From the NCBI RefSeq assembly GCF_041729615.1, contig NZ_CP154874.1, positions 3,517,501-3,581,500 of the forward strand: a stretch of DNA of 64,000 nt. Direction: 5' to 3'. Of the stretch, positions 28,645 through 37,280 are shown piece by piece. The position numbers and the translations under genes are program-made. The notes beneath the pieces were generated by a model, which saw only the letters and a program-made list of their open reading frames with translations, was not told the DNA's origin and searched no databases. Within the stretch, counting starts at the first letter, position 1; each line of letters opens with the position of its first letter. The DNA comes from Pseudomonas alcaligenes (GTDB lineage Bacteria; Pseudomonadota; Gammaproteobacteria; Pseudomonadales; Pseudomonadaceae).

Positions 28645-29832
28645 ATGAACCTTCGCATCCTGCTGATCCTCGGCAGCCTCAGCGCCTTCGGGCCCATGGC
28701 CATCGACTTCTACCTGCCCAGCTTCCCGACCCTGGCGCGGGTGTTCGCAACCGATGTCGAGCATGTGCAGCTGTCGCTGGCGGCCTACTTCGCCGGCACC
28801 GCCCTGGGCCAGCTGGTCTACGGCCCGCTGGCCGACCGCTACGGCCGGCGCAAGCCGTTGCTGGCCGGGCTGGTGCTGTTCACCCTGGCCTCGCTGGCCT
28901 GCGCCCTGGCGAGCAGCCTGGAGTGGCTGATCGTCGCGCGTTTCGTCCAGGCCCTCGGCGGCTGCTCCGGCATGGTCATCTCGCGCGCGGTGGTGCGCGA
29001 CCTGTGCGATCCGCTGGCCTCGGCCAAGGTGTTCTCCAAGCTGATGCTGGTGATGGGCGTGGCACCGATCCTCGCGCCGCTGGGCGGCGGTGTGCTGCTG
29101 CAGCTGTTCGGCTGGCAATCGATCTTCCACGGCCTGATGCTGTTCAGCGCCCTGTGCCTGCTGGCGGTGCTGCTGTGGCTGCCGGAAACCCAGCCGGCCG
29201 GGGTGGCACGTCCGCCGCTGTCGGGGGCGCTGCGCCGTTACCTGGCGCTGCTCGGTAACCGCCTGCTGATCGGCCACGGCCTGACCGGCGGGGTGGCGAT
29301 GGCCGGCATGTTCGCCTACATCTCCGGCTCGCCCTTCGTCTTCATCGAGCTGTACGGGGTGTCGGCGGACAACTACGGCTGGCTGTTCGGCGCCAACGCC
29401 GCCGGCTTCATCCTCACCGCCCAGTTCAATGGCTGGCTGCTGCGCCACCATGGCCCGGGGCACTGGCTCAAGCGCACCGTGTGGGTCTACTGCGTGGCGA
29501 CCCTGGCGCTGCTGGCGGTGGCCATGGCCCAGCCGGCGCAGCTGTGGCCGCTGCTGATTCCGCTGTTCATCTCCACCGCCAGCCTGTCCTGCGTGCTGCC
29601 CAATGCCACTGCCTGCGCCATGGCCGGGCAGGGCGCCCATGCCGGCAGCGCCTCGGCGCTGATCGGTTCGCTGCAGTTCGTGGTGGCGGCGCTGGCCTCG
29701 GCCGCGGTCGGCACCCTGCACGACGGCACGGCACGGCCCATGGCCCTGGTCATCGCCGTCTGCGGCCTGCTGACGGTGATCCTGGCGCTGTTCACCGCGC
29801 GCCATGCGCGCCGCTTGGCGCTGGAGTTCTGA
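28645..29832 (+). CDS. MFS drug-resistance transporter, Bcr/CflA family
   Basis: A 395-residue polytopic protein with 12 predicted membrane segments. Motif A appears as GPLADRYGRRKPLL near residues 62-75. The Bcr/CflA hallmark LPSFPTLARVF occurs in the first loop, and ALGGCSGMVISRAVVRDL near 110-127. These proteins export drugs, dipeptides or sulfonamides by proton antiport. It has its own start after a terminator, and ends 3 bp from the convergent olsA stop. Confidence 0.9.
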   Translation: MNLRILLILGSLSAFGPMAIDFYLPSFPTLARVFATDVEHVQLSLAAYFAGTALGQLVYGPLADRYGRRKPLLAGLVLFTLASLACALASSLEWLIVARFVQALGGCSGMVISRAVVRDLCDPLASAKVFSKLMLVMGVAPILAPLGGGVLLQLFGWQSIFHGLMLFSALCLLAVLLWLPETQPAGVARPPLSGALRRYLALLGNRLLIGHGLTGGVAMAGMFAYISGSPFVFIELYGVSADNYGWLFGANAAGFILTAQFNGWLLRHHGPGHWLKRTVWVYCVATLALLAVAMAQPAQLWPLLIPLFISTASLSCVLPNATACAMAGQGAHAGSASALIGSLQFVVAALASAAVGTLHDGTARPMALVIAVCGLLTVILALFTARHARRLALEF

Positions 29833-29835
29833 GGC

Positions 29836-30612
29836 TCAGGCCGCGGCCTGTTCGTGCTCTTCCACCTCGGCGCCGCCCAGCGCCCGCTGCACCGCGCGCT
29901 GTGCCTGGCGGGCCAGGGCGTTGCGCTCCTGGCCGGTGCTGGCGATGGGGGGCAGCAGGTGGATCTCGACCTGCGCCCTGTCGCTGCGCAGTAGGCGCAG
30001 CAGGTGCGAGAGAAGGTCGTCGTCGCCGATGAAGGGGGCGATGGGGTCGGGCTCGCCGTCGCGCAGGTAGCGGATCGCCACCGGCTGCAGCGGCACGCCG
30101 GCTTCGATCGCCCCGGTCAGCAGGCGACCATGGAAGGTGCGCACCTGGCGGCCGTCGGTGGTGGTGCCCTCGGGGAAGATCAGCAGCTGGCGCCCGGCCT
30201 GCAGGTGGCGATGCAGCTGGCGCGCCAGCAGCGCGCTGTCCCCCGAACCGCGGCGGATGAACAGGGTGCCGGCCTTGTGCGCCAGCCAACCGGCCAGCGG
30301 CCAGGTGCGCACCTCGGCCTTGGACAGGAAGGACAGCGGCAGCAGCTGGCCGAGCAGCGGGATGTCGGTCCACGACACATGGTTGCCGACCCACAGGTGC
30401 GGGCCGCTGGGCAGCTCGCCGTGCACTTCGACGGTGAAGGGCAGGGCGCCGCCGAGGCGGGCGAGGAACCAGCGCGTCAGGCGCTGGCGCAGGCCCATCA
30501 GGTCGTGGCGACGCAGGCGTTCGGCCAGGGCCACGCCACCGGCCAGCAGCAGGCCCAGCAGCAGCACCGCCGTCAGCCGGGCCAGGCGCAACCACAGGCG
30601 CAGCTGCTTCAT
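29836..30612 (-). CDS. olsA: Lyso-ornithine lipid O-acyltransferase OlsA
   Basis: A 258-residue 1-acylglycerol-3-phosphate acyltransferase-family enzyme with one N-terminal membrane anchor (about 10-30). The catalytic NHVSWTD carries H78 and D83, and the acceptor-site IFPEGTT is near 145-151. Downstream of olsB and overlapping its stop by 4 bp (ATGA), it is best read as OlsA. OlsA adds the second, ester-linked acyl chain to lyso-ornithine lipid in the inner membrane. Start 30612 is chosen for this coupling; upstream codons belong to olsB. Confidence 0.88.
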   Translation of the reverse strand: MKQLRLWLRLARLTAVLLLGLLLAGGVALAERLRRHDLMGLRQRLTRWFLARLGGALPFTVEVHGELPSGPHLWVGNHVSWTDIPLLGQLLPLSFLSKAEVRTWPLAGWLAHKAGTLFIRRGSGDSALLARQLHRHLQAGRQLLIFPEGTTTDGRQVRTFHGRLLTGAIEAGVPLQPVAIRYLRDGEPDPIAPFIGDDDLLSHLLRLLRSDRAQVEIHLLPPIASTGQERNALARQAQRAVQRALGGAEVEEHEQAAA

Positions 30613-31358
30613 ACCGCGGCCTTGAAGTGGCGGGCATAGCGCGGGCACAGCTCGTCGCGCTTGAGCAGGATGAACACGTCCGCCACCTGGAAGTCCGGGT
30701 CCCAGCAGGGCTCGCCGCACACCTTGGCGCCCAGGCGCATGTAGGCCTTGAGCAGCGGCGGCATCTCGGCGATCACGTTGCCCGGGACCTCCAGTGCCGG
30801 CAGTGGCGTGCGCGGCTCGGCGCGCAGGTGCTCGGTGCACAGGTAGCGCTCGCGCAGGCGCTGCATGATGGCCTGGGCCTGGATGCCGCCGTCCTGCATG
30901 GGGATGCTGGCGCAGCCCATCAGGTAGCGGTAGCCGCCCTCGTTGAGCACCTCGGCCAGCTCGCTCCACAGCACGGCGATGGTGCCGCCGTTGCGGTAGG
31001 CCGGATCGACGCAGGTGCGGCCGATCTCCAACACCGGCCCCTCGAGGTGGGCCAGGCCGTGCAGGCTGAACTCCTCCTCGCTGTAGAAGCGCCCCAGGCT
31101 GGCGGCGGCCTGGTGGTCGAGCAGGCGGGTGGTGGCCACCAGGCGGCCGCTGCTCAGGTCGCGTACGCCGATGTGGCGGCAGTGTGGGTCGAAGTCATCC
31201 ATGTCCAGGCCCAGTTCGGCCCCTTGCAACTTGGCATCGAATTCGCTGCTGAACACGGCGAAGCGCAGGCTCTGGGCCTCGCGCAATGCGTCCGGGCCTA
31301 TCAGGCGTTCGGCTTGCAGGCGGCGTTCGGCAGTGGTGTCGCGGGCGATGCGGGTCAT
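30609..31358 (-). CDS. olsB: L-ornithine N-alpha-acyltransferase OlsB
   Basis: A 249-residue GNAT-like acyltransferase. It transfers a 3-hydroxyacyl chain from ACP to the alpha-amino group of ornithine, the first step of phosphorus-free ornithine lipid synthesis. Diagnostic stretches are [12 protein letters not shown] near 31-42, [20 protein letters not shown] near 112-131 and [10 protein letters not shown] near 144-153. GGAGG lies 7 nt ahead of ATG 31358. A three-part Pho-box-like repeat about 90-120 bp upstream fits phosphate-limitation control. It forms an operon with olsA. Confidence 0.92.
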   Translation of the reverse strand: MTRIARDTTAERRLQAERLIGPDALREAQSLRFAVFSSEFDAKLQGAELGLDMDDFDPHCRHIGVRDLSSGRLVATTRLLDHQAAASLGRFYSEEEFSLHGLAHLEGPVLEIGRTCVDPAYRNGGTIAVLWSELAEVLNEGGYRYLMGCASIPMQDGGIQAQAIMQRLRERYLCTEHLRAEPRTPLPALEVPGNVIAEMPPLLKAYMRLGAKVCGEPCWDPDFQVADVFILLKRDELCPRYARHFKAAV

Positions 31359-31448
31359 CGATTAGCCTCCATAAGCCAGCCTGCGGTGGGTTGCGGCCGG
31401 TCGATGTTGTTGGGCAAGCTCAGGCTAGGAACACCTGGTGTCACCTCC

Positions 31449-31477
31449 ATGAAGCTTTGGTGATGCTTGCGTGACAG
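31449..31477 (-). promoter_or_regulatory. Candidate Pho box upstream of olsBA
   Basis: On the minus strand three 7-mers occur at exact 11-bp periodicity: CTGTCAC (31477-31471), GCATCAC (31466-31460) and GCTTCAT (31455-31449). The PhoB consensus is CTGTCAT repeated every 11 bp. A possible -10 TAGCCT is at 31427-31422. The third repeat is weak. Confidence 0.45.
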
Positions 31478-31494
31478 ACGACGAGGACTCTGCG

Positions 31495-32373
31495 ATGCCC
31501 TGGCAATCCCTGCTGGAAACCCGAGACCGCCTGCCGGCGACGAACCTGGACGACTGGTACGCCGCGCTGCTGGAACGCGCTGGCGATACCACTCCCTTCG
31601 CCCTGGCCGTGCTCGGCGGGCGCCTGGCCGCCACGCCCGGCCTGGCCTTCCTGGCCGGCTACCAGGGCGCCCTGCGTGCGCTGTGGCCGGCGGCGCCGCG
31701 CAGCCTGGGCGCGCTGTGCGTGACCGAGAACAGGAGCACCCGCCCGGCGGACCTGCACACCCGCCTGAGCGGCCTGCACCTGTCCGGGCGCAAGGACTTC
31801 GTCACCGCCGCCGAGGCCGCCGACTGGCTGCTGGTGGCTGCGCGGGTGGAAGAGCAGGGCGCGCCGCGCCTGGCCCTGGGCGTGGTGCGCAGCGGCGCGC
31901 CGGGAGCGCGCATCGAAGCGCTGCCGGCGCTGCCGCTGATGCCGGACATCGGCCATGCCCGCCTGCACCTGGACAATGCCTTGTGCGAGCTGCTGCCGGG
32001 CGACGGCTGGGACAGCTACGTGAAACCCTTCCGCAGCCTCGAGGACCTGCACGTGCTGGCCGCGCTGAGCGCCTGGCTGTATGGCGTCGGCCAGGACGGC
32101 GGCTGGCCGCGGGAGCTGCGCCTGCGCCTGCTCGGCCTGCTGGCCGGTTGCGCCGAAGTGGCCCGCCACGGCGCCAGCGAGCCGGCCACCCACCTGCTGC
32201 TGGCCGGCCTGTTCGCCCAGTTCCAGGCCCTGCGCGCGGAGCTGGACGCGGCCATCGGCGCCGGCCCGCAGCCCTGGGCGACGCTGTGGGCGCGCGATCG
32301 CAACCTGCTGGAGGTGGCCGGCGCGGCGCGGGCCAAGCGTCTGGAGAAGGCCTGGGCGGCCCTGCAGCTGTAG
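31495..32373 (+). CDS. Short acyl-CoA-dehydrogenase-like protein
   Basis: A 292-residue protein. The middle segment resembles the beta-domain of acyl-CoA dehydrogenases, with SGLHLSGRKDFVTAAEAADWLLVAAR split around residues 86-112 as the typical flavin-proximal strand pattern. The helical end would match the C-terminal domain. True family members have about 380 residues and a catalytic Glu and FAD-binding motifs, which I cannot find, so it may lack dehydrogenase activity. ATG 31495 is chosen because GAGGA lies 8 nt ahead; the in-frame GTG at 31471 has no ribosome site and would lie in the Pho-like repeat. Divergent from olsB. Confidence 0.65.
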   Translation: MPWQSLLETRDRLPATNLDDWYAALLERAGDTTPFALAVLGGRLAATPGLAFLAGYQGALRALWPAAPRSLGALCVTENRSTRPADLHTRLSGLHLSGRKDFVTAAEAADWLLVAARVEEQGAPRLALGVVRSGAPGARIEALPALPLMPDIGHARLHLDNALCELLPGDGWDSYVKPFRSLEDLHVLAALSAWLYGVGQDGGWPRELRLRLLGLLAGCAEVARHGASEPATHLLLAGLFAQFQALRAELDAAIGAGPQPWATLWARDRNLLEVAGAARAKRLEKAWAALQL

Positions 32374-32441
32374 GCCGGGCCGCAGTTTTGCGAGCCTGAT
32401 GCCTGGTGGTCGGGGATTCCCGCTCTCAACCCGGGACCCGC

Positions 32442-32483
32442 TTGATCCAGGTCAGTACGCGCTGCGGCGCCTGCCTCTATGTT
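32442..32483 (+). promoter_or_regulatory. Anr/FNR-dependent class II promoter
   Basis: TTGATCCAGGTCAG (32442-32455) matches the Anr box with one end mismatch. A -10 TATGTT at 32478-32483 lies exactly where expected for a box centred at -41.5 (predicted transcription start near 32490). The di-iron protein gene starts at 32512. Confidence 0.72.
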
Positions 32484-32511
32484 CGCCTCGCGTTTTTCCT
32501 GCGAGGTTGCC

Positions 32512-33297
32512 ATGCGCCGCGAGCCCATAGTGCTGTTCGATAACGGCACCCACCAATGCCTGATGTTCGATGACCTGGTCAGCGGCGAAGGTGTCCAGTC
32601 CAACCAGTTCCTCATCGTCGACGGCGACCAGTACCTGCTGCTCGATCCGGGTGGCGACCTGACCTACACGCCGCTGTCGCTGGAGCTGTCCAAGCGCATC
32701 CCGGTGCAGGCGCTGACCTACATCTTCGCCTCGCACCAGGACCCGGACATCATCGCCTCGCTGGACAAGTGGCTGCTGCACACCCGCGCCCGGGTGATCT
32801 GCTCCAAGCTGTGGGCGCGCTTCCTGCCGCACCTCACCGCCAACTACCTGGCCCTGAGCCACGGCATCTGCACCTACGACCGCATCATCGCGTTGCCGGA
32901 TCGCGGCCAGTCGATCCCCCTGGGCAACTGCCAGCTGAAGGCGGTGCCGGCGCACTTCCTGCACTCGGTGGGCAACTTCCAGCTGTATGACCCGGTGAGC
33001 AAGATCCTCTTCTCCGGCGACATGGGTGCCTCGCTGGTGGATGACGCCAGCCCGGTGATCGACTTCGTCAATCACATCCCCAACATGGCCGGTTTCCACC
33101 GCCGCTACATGGCCAGCAACAAGGCCTGCCGCTTCTGGGCGCAGATGGTGCGCGAGATGGACGTGGCGATGATCGTGCCGCAGCACGGCCGGCCCTTCGT
33201 CGGCGAGGCCATGATCAATGCCTTCCTCGACTGGATCGAGCACCTGGAATGCGGCCTCGACCTGCTGACCCAGCAGGACTATCGCCTGCCGGACTGA
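32512..33297 (+). CDS. Stand-alone oxygen-binding di-iron (ODP/flavodiiron-like) metallo-beta-lactamase-fold protein
   Basis: A 261-residue cytoplasmic protein of the MBL fold. Iron ligands line up with the flavodiiron/ODP pattern: H75-Q-D77-P-D79, H148, D170 and H225. The H-x-(E/D)-x-D form without a histidine at the next position is typical of di-iron O2-binding rather than zinc hydrolases. No flavodoxin or rubredoxin domain is attached, so it may sense or reduce oxygen with an external partner. Start 32512 is chosen because GAGG lies 5 nt ahead and the earlier ATG (32479) falls inside the -10 of the Anr-type promoter. Expression is therefore predicted at low oxygen. Confidence 0.85.
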   Translation: MRREPIVLFDNGTHQCLMFDDLVSGEGVQSNQFLIVDGDQYLLLDPGGDLTYTPLSLELSKRIPVQALTYIFASHQDPDIIASLDKWLLHTRARVICSKLWARFLPHLTANYLALSHGICTYDRIIALPDRGQSIPLGNCQLKAVPAHFLHSVGNFQLYDPVSKILFSGDMGASLVDDASPVIDFVNHIPNMAGFHRRYMASNKACRFWAQMVREMDVAMIVPQHGRPFVGEAMINAFLDWIEHLECGLDLLTQQDYRLPD

Positions 33298-33387
33298 TAC
33301 CTCCGCCACATCGGCGCGATCAGCGCTATTGCCGGTCACGCCAGGCATGCTAGCGTCGGCTCCTCTTCATCACTGCGAGCGAGTCCG

Positions 33388-34488
33388 ATGCCGCGTCGAA
33401 CCCTCCTGGCCGCCGGCCTGCTGCTGAGCGCCGCTCCCCTGGCCGCCGAGACCTGGCCCATTCCCGAGTGGAGCAGCCAGTCGGCGGCTATCACGCCCGC
33501 CGTGCAGGCGCTGGACGACTATGCCTTTCCCGTGCGCGACGACATCAGTCGCGCCGGCGTGCGCAGCGACGCGCTGCTGGTGGTCAAGGATGGCGTGATC
33601 GTCCACGAGCGCTATGCCGCGCCCACCACGGCGCAGACCCCGCACCTGGCCTGGTCGGTGAGCAAGAGCCTGTTCGCCAGCGTGCTCGGCGTGGCCTACG
33701 GCGAGGGGCGCTTCAAGCTGGACGATGCGGTGGCCAAGCACTATCCGCCGTTCGCCACGCACCCCGAGGTGAAGATCGGCCACCTGCTCAACTGGGCCTC
33801 GGGCCTGGACTGGCAGGAGGACTACGAGTACGCGCCGCTGAAGTCCTCGGTGGTGGCCATGCTCTACACCCGCGGGCGCGCCGACATGGCCGCCTTCACC
33901 GCCAGCCACGGCGCGGCCGCCGCCCCCGGTACGCGCTTCTCCTATTCCAGCGGCGACAGCAACGTGCTGGGCGCCAGCCTCAAGGCCATGGTCGGCGAGC
34001 CGGCCCATAGCCACTATCCCTGGACCGCGCTGTTCGAGCCGCTGGGCATCGGCTCGGCGGTGTGGGAACGCGACGCCAGCGGCACCTTCGTCGCCTCGTC
34101 CTATGCCTACCTCACCGCCCGCGACCTGGCCCGCGTCGGCCTGCTGATGCAGCGCGACGGCCGCTGGGGCGCGCGCCAGCTGCTGCCGGCCAGCTGGGTG
34201 GCCTTCAACCGCACCCCCTTCGCCAACTACCGGCCCGACCCGCAGCAGCCCGATGACGCGGTACCCGGCGGCCAGTGGTGGCTCAACGCGCAGGTCGCGG
34301 ACGCGCGCCGGCCCTGGCCCGACGTGCCGGCCAGCGCCTTCGCCGCCCTCGGCCACTGGGGCCAGGGCCTCTACGTGCTGCCGGAGCAGAAGCTGGTGGT
34401 GGTGCGCTACGCCGACGACCGCGACGGCAGCTACCGCCACAACGAACTGCTGAAACGGGTGCTGGCCGCCTATGGAGAACAGCCATGA
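33388..34488 (+). CDS. Exported serine hydrolase, class C beta-lactamase family
   Basis: A 366-residue protein with a signal peptide (MPRRTLLAAGLLLSAAPLAA) and a penicillin-binding/esterase fold. The nucleophile motif S90-V-S-K93 lies in WSVSKSLF and a Tyr motif Y186-S-S follows. The layout resembles 6-aminohexanoate-dimer hydrolase/EstB-like enzymes rather than resistance beta-lactamases. It probably acts in the periplasm on an amide or ester. The stop overlaps the start of the 109-aa protein by 4 bp, so the two are translationally coupled. Confidence 0.85.
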   Translation: MPRRTLLAAGLLLSAAPLAAETWPIPEWSSQSAAITPAVQALDDYAFPVRDDISRAGVRSDALLVVKDGVIVHERYAAPTTAQTPHLAWSVSKSLFASVLGVAYGEGRFKLDDAVAKHYPPFATHPEVKIGHLLNWASGLDWQEDYEYAPLKSSVVAMLYTRGRADMAAFTASHGAAAAPGTRFSYSSGDSNVLGASLKAMVGEPAHSHYPWTALFEPLGIGSAVWERDASGTFVASSYAYLTARDLARVGLLMQRDGRWGARQLLPASWVAFNRTPFANYRPDPQQPDDAVPGGQWWLNAQVADARRPWPDVPASAFAALGHWGQGLYVLPEQKLVVVRYADDRDGSYRHNELLKRVLAAYGEQP

Positions 34489-34814
34489 TCCGTCGTCGTC
34501 CGCTGCTGTCCGTGTCCCTGGCGCTGCTTGCCGGCCTGATCCTGCTGGCCTGGAGCAACCGCGTCCACCTGGCCGCCTTCCCCGGCATCATCGGCGCCTA
34601 CTCGGCCAAGGAATACTGTTCCTGCCGCTATGTCAGCGGCAATCCGGCCGAGTACTGCGCCGGCTACGTCGAGCAGTACCTGCCGCTCGGCGCCCTGCAC
34701 GATGACGCCGAGCGCAAGCGGGTGACCGCCGAGGGCCTGGGCAGCCGGCAGACCGCCGCCTGGCTGGGCGAGCGCCACGGCTGCCAGCTGCAGAGCCAGG
34801 CCGATCCGCTGTGA
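34485..34814 (+). CDS. Small exported or anchored protein coupled to the serine hydrolase
   Basis: A 109-residue protein with an N-terminal signal or anchor (RPLLSVSLALLAGLILLAW). A periplasmic domain follows with four cysteines (in KEYCSCRYVSG, PAEYCAGYV and RHGCQLQ). I do not recognise a characterised family. ATG 34485 overlaps the hydrolase stop as ATGA. The tight coupling suggests that it works with, or chaperones, that enzyme. Confidence 0.78.
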   Translation: MIRRRPLLSVSLALLAGLILLAWSNRVHLAAFPGIIGAYSAKEYCSCRYVSGNPAEYCAGYVEQYLPLGALHDDAERKRVTAEGLGSRQTAAWLGERHGCQLQSQADPL

Positions 34815-34916
34815 GCGCCGCAGACGGTTGCCTGCCACAAGCTGCAACCGTCCGGCGTTTGGCAAGGCCGGCCGGGGCCGCTATCGTTGCGCTCAAACCG
34901 CAACGCAAGTGAACCC

Positions 34917-35504
34917 ATGGTCAAACCCCTGCTCACCCTCGGCGGCGCCCTGCTCGCCGCCGGCCTGACCCTGCCGGCGCAGGCCGACTGGTACCTGGAC
35001 AACGAGTCCTCGCGCCTGTCGTTCATTTCCACCAAGGCCGGCAACCTCTCCGAAGTGCACCGCTTCCTCACCCTGCACGGCAGGATCGACGCCAAGGGCG
35101 CGGCGCGCCTGCGCGTCGAACTGGAGTCGGTGAGCACCGGCATCCCGGTGCGCGACGAACGCCTGCGCAGCCTGCTGTTCGACGTGGCCAATTTCCCCGA
35201 CGCGCGCATCATGGCCCAGCTCGACCTGGCGCCGATCACCGACCTCGCGCCCGGTGCCCAGCTGGAGCTGAGCCTGCCGATCCAGGTGGAAATCCGCGGG
35301 CGCAAGCACGCCTACATGGCCGAGCTGCTGGCCACCCGCCTGGACGACCGGCGCTTCCAGGTGGTGACCCTGGCACCGCTGGTGCTGCATGCCGAGCACT
35401 TCGGCCTGGAGCCGGGCATCGAGGAACTGCGCAAGGTGGCCCGGCTGTCCACCATCAGCCTGTCGGTACCGGTCGGCGCGGTGATGATCTTCACCTCGCG
35501 ATGA
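34917..35504 (+). CDS. YceI-family periplasmic protein
   Basis: A 195-residue protein with signal peptide (MVKPLLTLGGALLAAGLTLPAQA) and a lipocalin-like YceI barrel. It opens WYLDNESSRLSFISTK and includes RDERLRSLLFDVANFP near 75-90. YceI proteins bind isoprenoid quinones or similar lipids in the periplasm. The cardiolipin synthase-like gene overlaps the stop by 4 bp. ATG 34917 is preferred over an upstream in-frame ATG because it opens the signal peptide. Confidence 0.88.
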   Translation: MVKPLLTLGGALLAAGLTLPAQADWYLDNESSRLSFISTKAGNLSEVHRFLTLHGRIDAKGAARLRVELESVSTGIPVRDERLRSLLFDVANFPDARIMAQLDLAPITDLAPGAQLELSLPIQVEIRGRKHAYMAELLATRLDDRRFQVVTLAPLVLHAEHFGLEPGIEELRKVARLSTISLSVPVGAVMIFTSR

Positions 35505-36658
35505 GCGGCGCCATCTTTCCCTGGAAGTCGGGCAATCGCTTCGAGCTGCTGGTCGATGGCCCGGCCTTCTTTCCGGCCATGCTCGCGGATATCGCCGCGG
35601 CGCGGCAGCGCGTGCTGCTGGAGCTCTACCTGGCCGAGGACGGGCGCTGCAGCGAGGCCCTGGTGCAGGCCCTGTGCGCGGCGGCCGGGCGTGGCGTGCA
35701 GGTGCTGTGCCTGTTCGACGACTTCGGCTGCCTGGGCCTGGGCCGCGCGCTACGCGAACGCCTGGCGGCTGCCGGCGTGCAGCTGCGCCTGTACAACCCG
35801 CTGCGCTGGCGCCGTGGCGTGCGCAACCTGTACCGCGACCATCGCAAGATCCTGGTGGTGGACGAGGCCAGCGCCTATGTCGGCGGCACCGGCGCCACCG
35901 ACCAGTTCTGGCGCCCGCAGGCGCCCGAGGCCGACTGGCACGAGGTGATGGTGCGCATCCAGGGGCCGCTGGTGGCGCACTGGCGGCTGCTGTTCGAGGG
36001 CCAGTGGCTGGCCTGCGAGGGGCGCAGCCCCTGGGCCCCCGGCCATGCGCCCGGCCTGGCCTATCTGCCGCCCTGTCCGCCTTTGGGGCAGGGCATGGGC
36101 CGGGTGGCCTACGCCGACTCGCGCCAGCACCGCGACATCGTCCACTCGCTGCTGCGCAGCCTGGGCCAGGCCAAGCGCCGGGTATGGCTGGCCACGCCCT
36201 ATTTCCTGCCCAGCCGCAAGGTCCGCCGCCAGCTGATGCGCGCCGCCGCACGCGGCGTCGAGGTGCGCCTGCTGCTGACCGGGCGCAACACCGACCACCC
36301 GCCGGTACGCTACGCCGGCCAGCGCTACTACCCCAGGCTGTTGCGCGCCGGGGTGCGCATCTTCGAGTACCAGCCGCGTTTCCTGCACCTGAAGATGGTG
36401 CTGGTGGACGACTGGGTCAGCGTCGGCTCGTGCAACTTCGATCACTGGAACCTGCGCTTCAACCTGGATGCCAACCTGGAGGCGCTGGATGCGCAGCTGA
36501 CCCTGGCGGTTGCCGAGTCCTTCGTCGCCGACTTCGCCGCCAGCCAGGAGGTGACCCTGGAGGACTGGCGGCGCCGGCCGCTGCTCAGCCGCCTGCGCCA
36601 GCGCCTGTGGGGCTGGCTGGACCGGGTGGTGGTCAACCTGCTCGACCGCCGGCGCTGA
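35501..36658 (+). CDS. clsB: Cardiolipin synthase B-like phospholipase D family protein
   Basis: A 385-residue protein with two HKD motifs: HRKILVVDEASAYVGG starting at H114, and HLKMVLVDDWVSVGS starting at H296, ending in the GSCNFD signature. The absence of N-terminal membrane segments matches ClsB (YbhO) rather than ClsA. Such enzymes transfer phosphatidyl groups to make cardiolipin or phosphatidylglycerol at the inner membrane. It is coupled by ATGA to the YceI gene and convergent with napC. Confidence 0.87.
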   Translation: MSGAIFPWKSGNRFELLVDGPAFFPAMLADIAAARQRVLLELYLAEDGRCSEALVQALCAAAGRGVQVLCLFDDFGCLGLGRALRERLAAAGVQLRLYNPLRWRRGVRNLYRDHRKILVVDEASAYVGGTGATDQFWRPQAPEADWHEVMVRIQGPLVAHWRLLFEGQWLACEGRSPWAPGHAPGLAYLPPCPPLGQGMGRVAYADSRQHRDIVHSLLRSLGQAKRRVWLATPYFLPSRKVRRQLMRAAARGVEVRLLLTGRNTDHPPVRYAGQRYYPRLLRAGVRIFEYQPRFLHLKMVLVDDWVSVGSCNFDHWNLRFNLDANLEALDAQLTLAVAESFVADFAASQEVTLEDWRRRPLLSRLRQRLWGWLDRVVVNLLDRRR

Positions 36659-36676
36659 GGGCGCCCGGCGGCGCAC

Positions 36677-37273
36677 TCACCAGCCGGGCACGCCGCTCAT
36701 GTCCGGCAGCTTGTGGGCGATGCCCTTGTGGCAGTCGATGCAGGTGGCCTGGCCGCTGCCCAGGGCGGTGGAGTGCATCTGCCGCGCCCGCGGGCTCTGC
36801 CGGGTGAAGTCCATGAAGTCGAAACCGTGGCAGTTGCGGCACTCCAGCGAGTCGTTGGCCTTGAGCCGGGCCCACTCGTGTTCGGCCAGCTCGCGGCGCT
36901 TCTCGAGGAACTTGTCGCGGGTGTTGATGGTGCCGAAGATCTTGCCCCAGACCTCCTTGGAGGCCTGCATCTTGCGCGCGATCTTGTCCGTCCACTGGTG
37001 CGGCACGTGGCAGTCCGGGCAGGTGGCGCGCACCCCCGAGCGGTTGCTGTAGTGGATGGTGTCCTTCAGTTCGACGTAGACGTTGCTTTCCATCTCGTGG
37101 CAGGAGATGCAGAACTGTTCGGTGTTGGTCGCCTCCAGGGCGGTGTTGAAGCCGCCCCAGAAGACGATGCCGGCGATGAAGCCGCCGAGGGTGAGGAAGC
37201 CCAGGCTGTAGTGCACGCTGGGCCGGCGCAGGATGCCCCAGTAGTCGCGGAGCAGGGCGAGCATGGCTTTCAT
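36677..37273 (-). CDS. napC: NapC tetrahaem c-type cytochrome
   Basis: A 198-residue inner-membrane quinol dehydrogenase with one N-terminal anchor (about 18-40) and four CxxCH haem sites (CISCH, CPDCH, CRNCH, CIDCH). NapC takes electrons from quinol and passes them to NapB/NapA in the periplasm. A GTG two codons earlier (37279) would leave no room for a ribosome site, so ATG 37273 with GAGG 5 nt ahead is chosen. Last gene of napEDABC. Confidence 0.93.
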   Translation of the reverse strand: MKAMLALLRDYWGILRRPSVHYSLGFLTLGGFIAGIVFWGGFNTALEATNTEQFCISCHEMESNVYVELKDTIHYSNRSGVRATCPDCHVPHQWTDKIARKMQASKEVWGKIFGTINTRDKFLEKRRELAEHEWARLKANDSLECRNCHGFDFMDFTRQSPRARQMHSTALGSGQATCIDCHKGIAHKLPDMSGVPGW

Positions 37274-37280
37274 GGGCACC

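Noticed and set aside
31471..31494. GTG 31471 as start of the acyl-CoA-dehydrogenase-like gene
   Set aside because: It has no ribosome site and overlaps the Pho-like repeats, while ATG 31495 has GAGGA at good spacing.
32479..32511. ATG 32479 as start of the di-iron protein
   Set aside because: It lies within the -10 element of the Anr-type promoter; ATG 32512 has a ribosome site.
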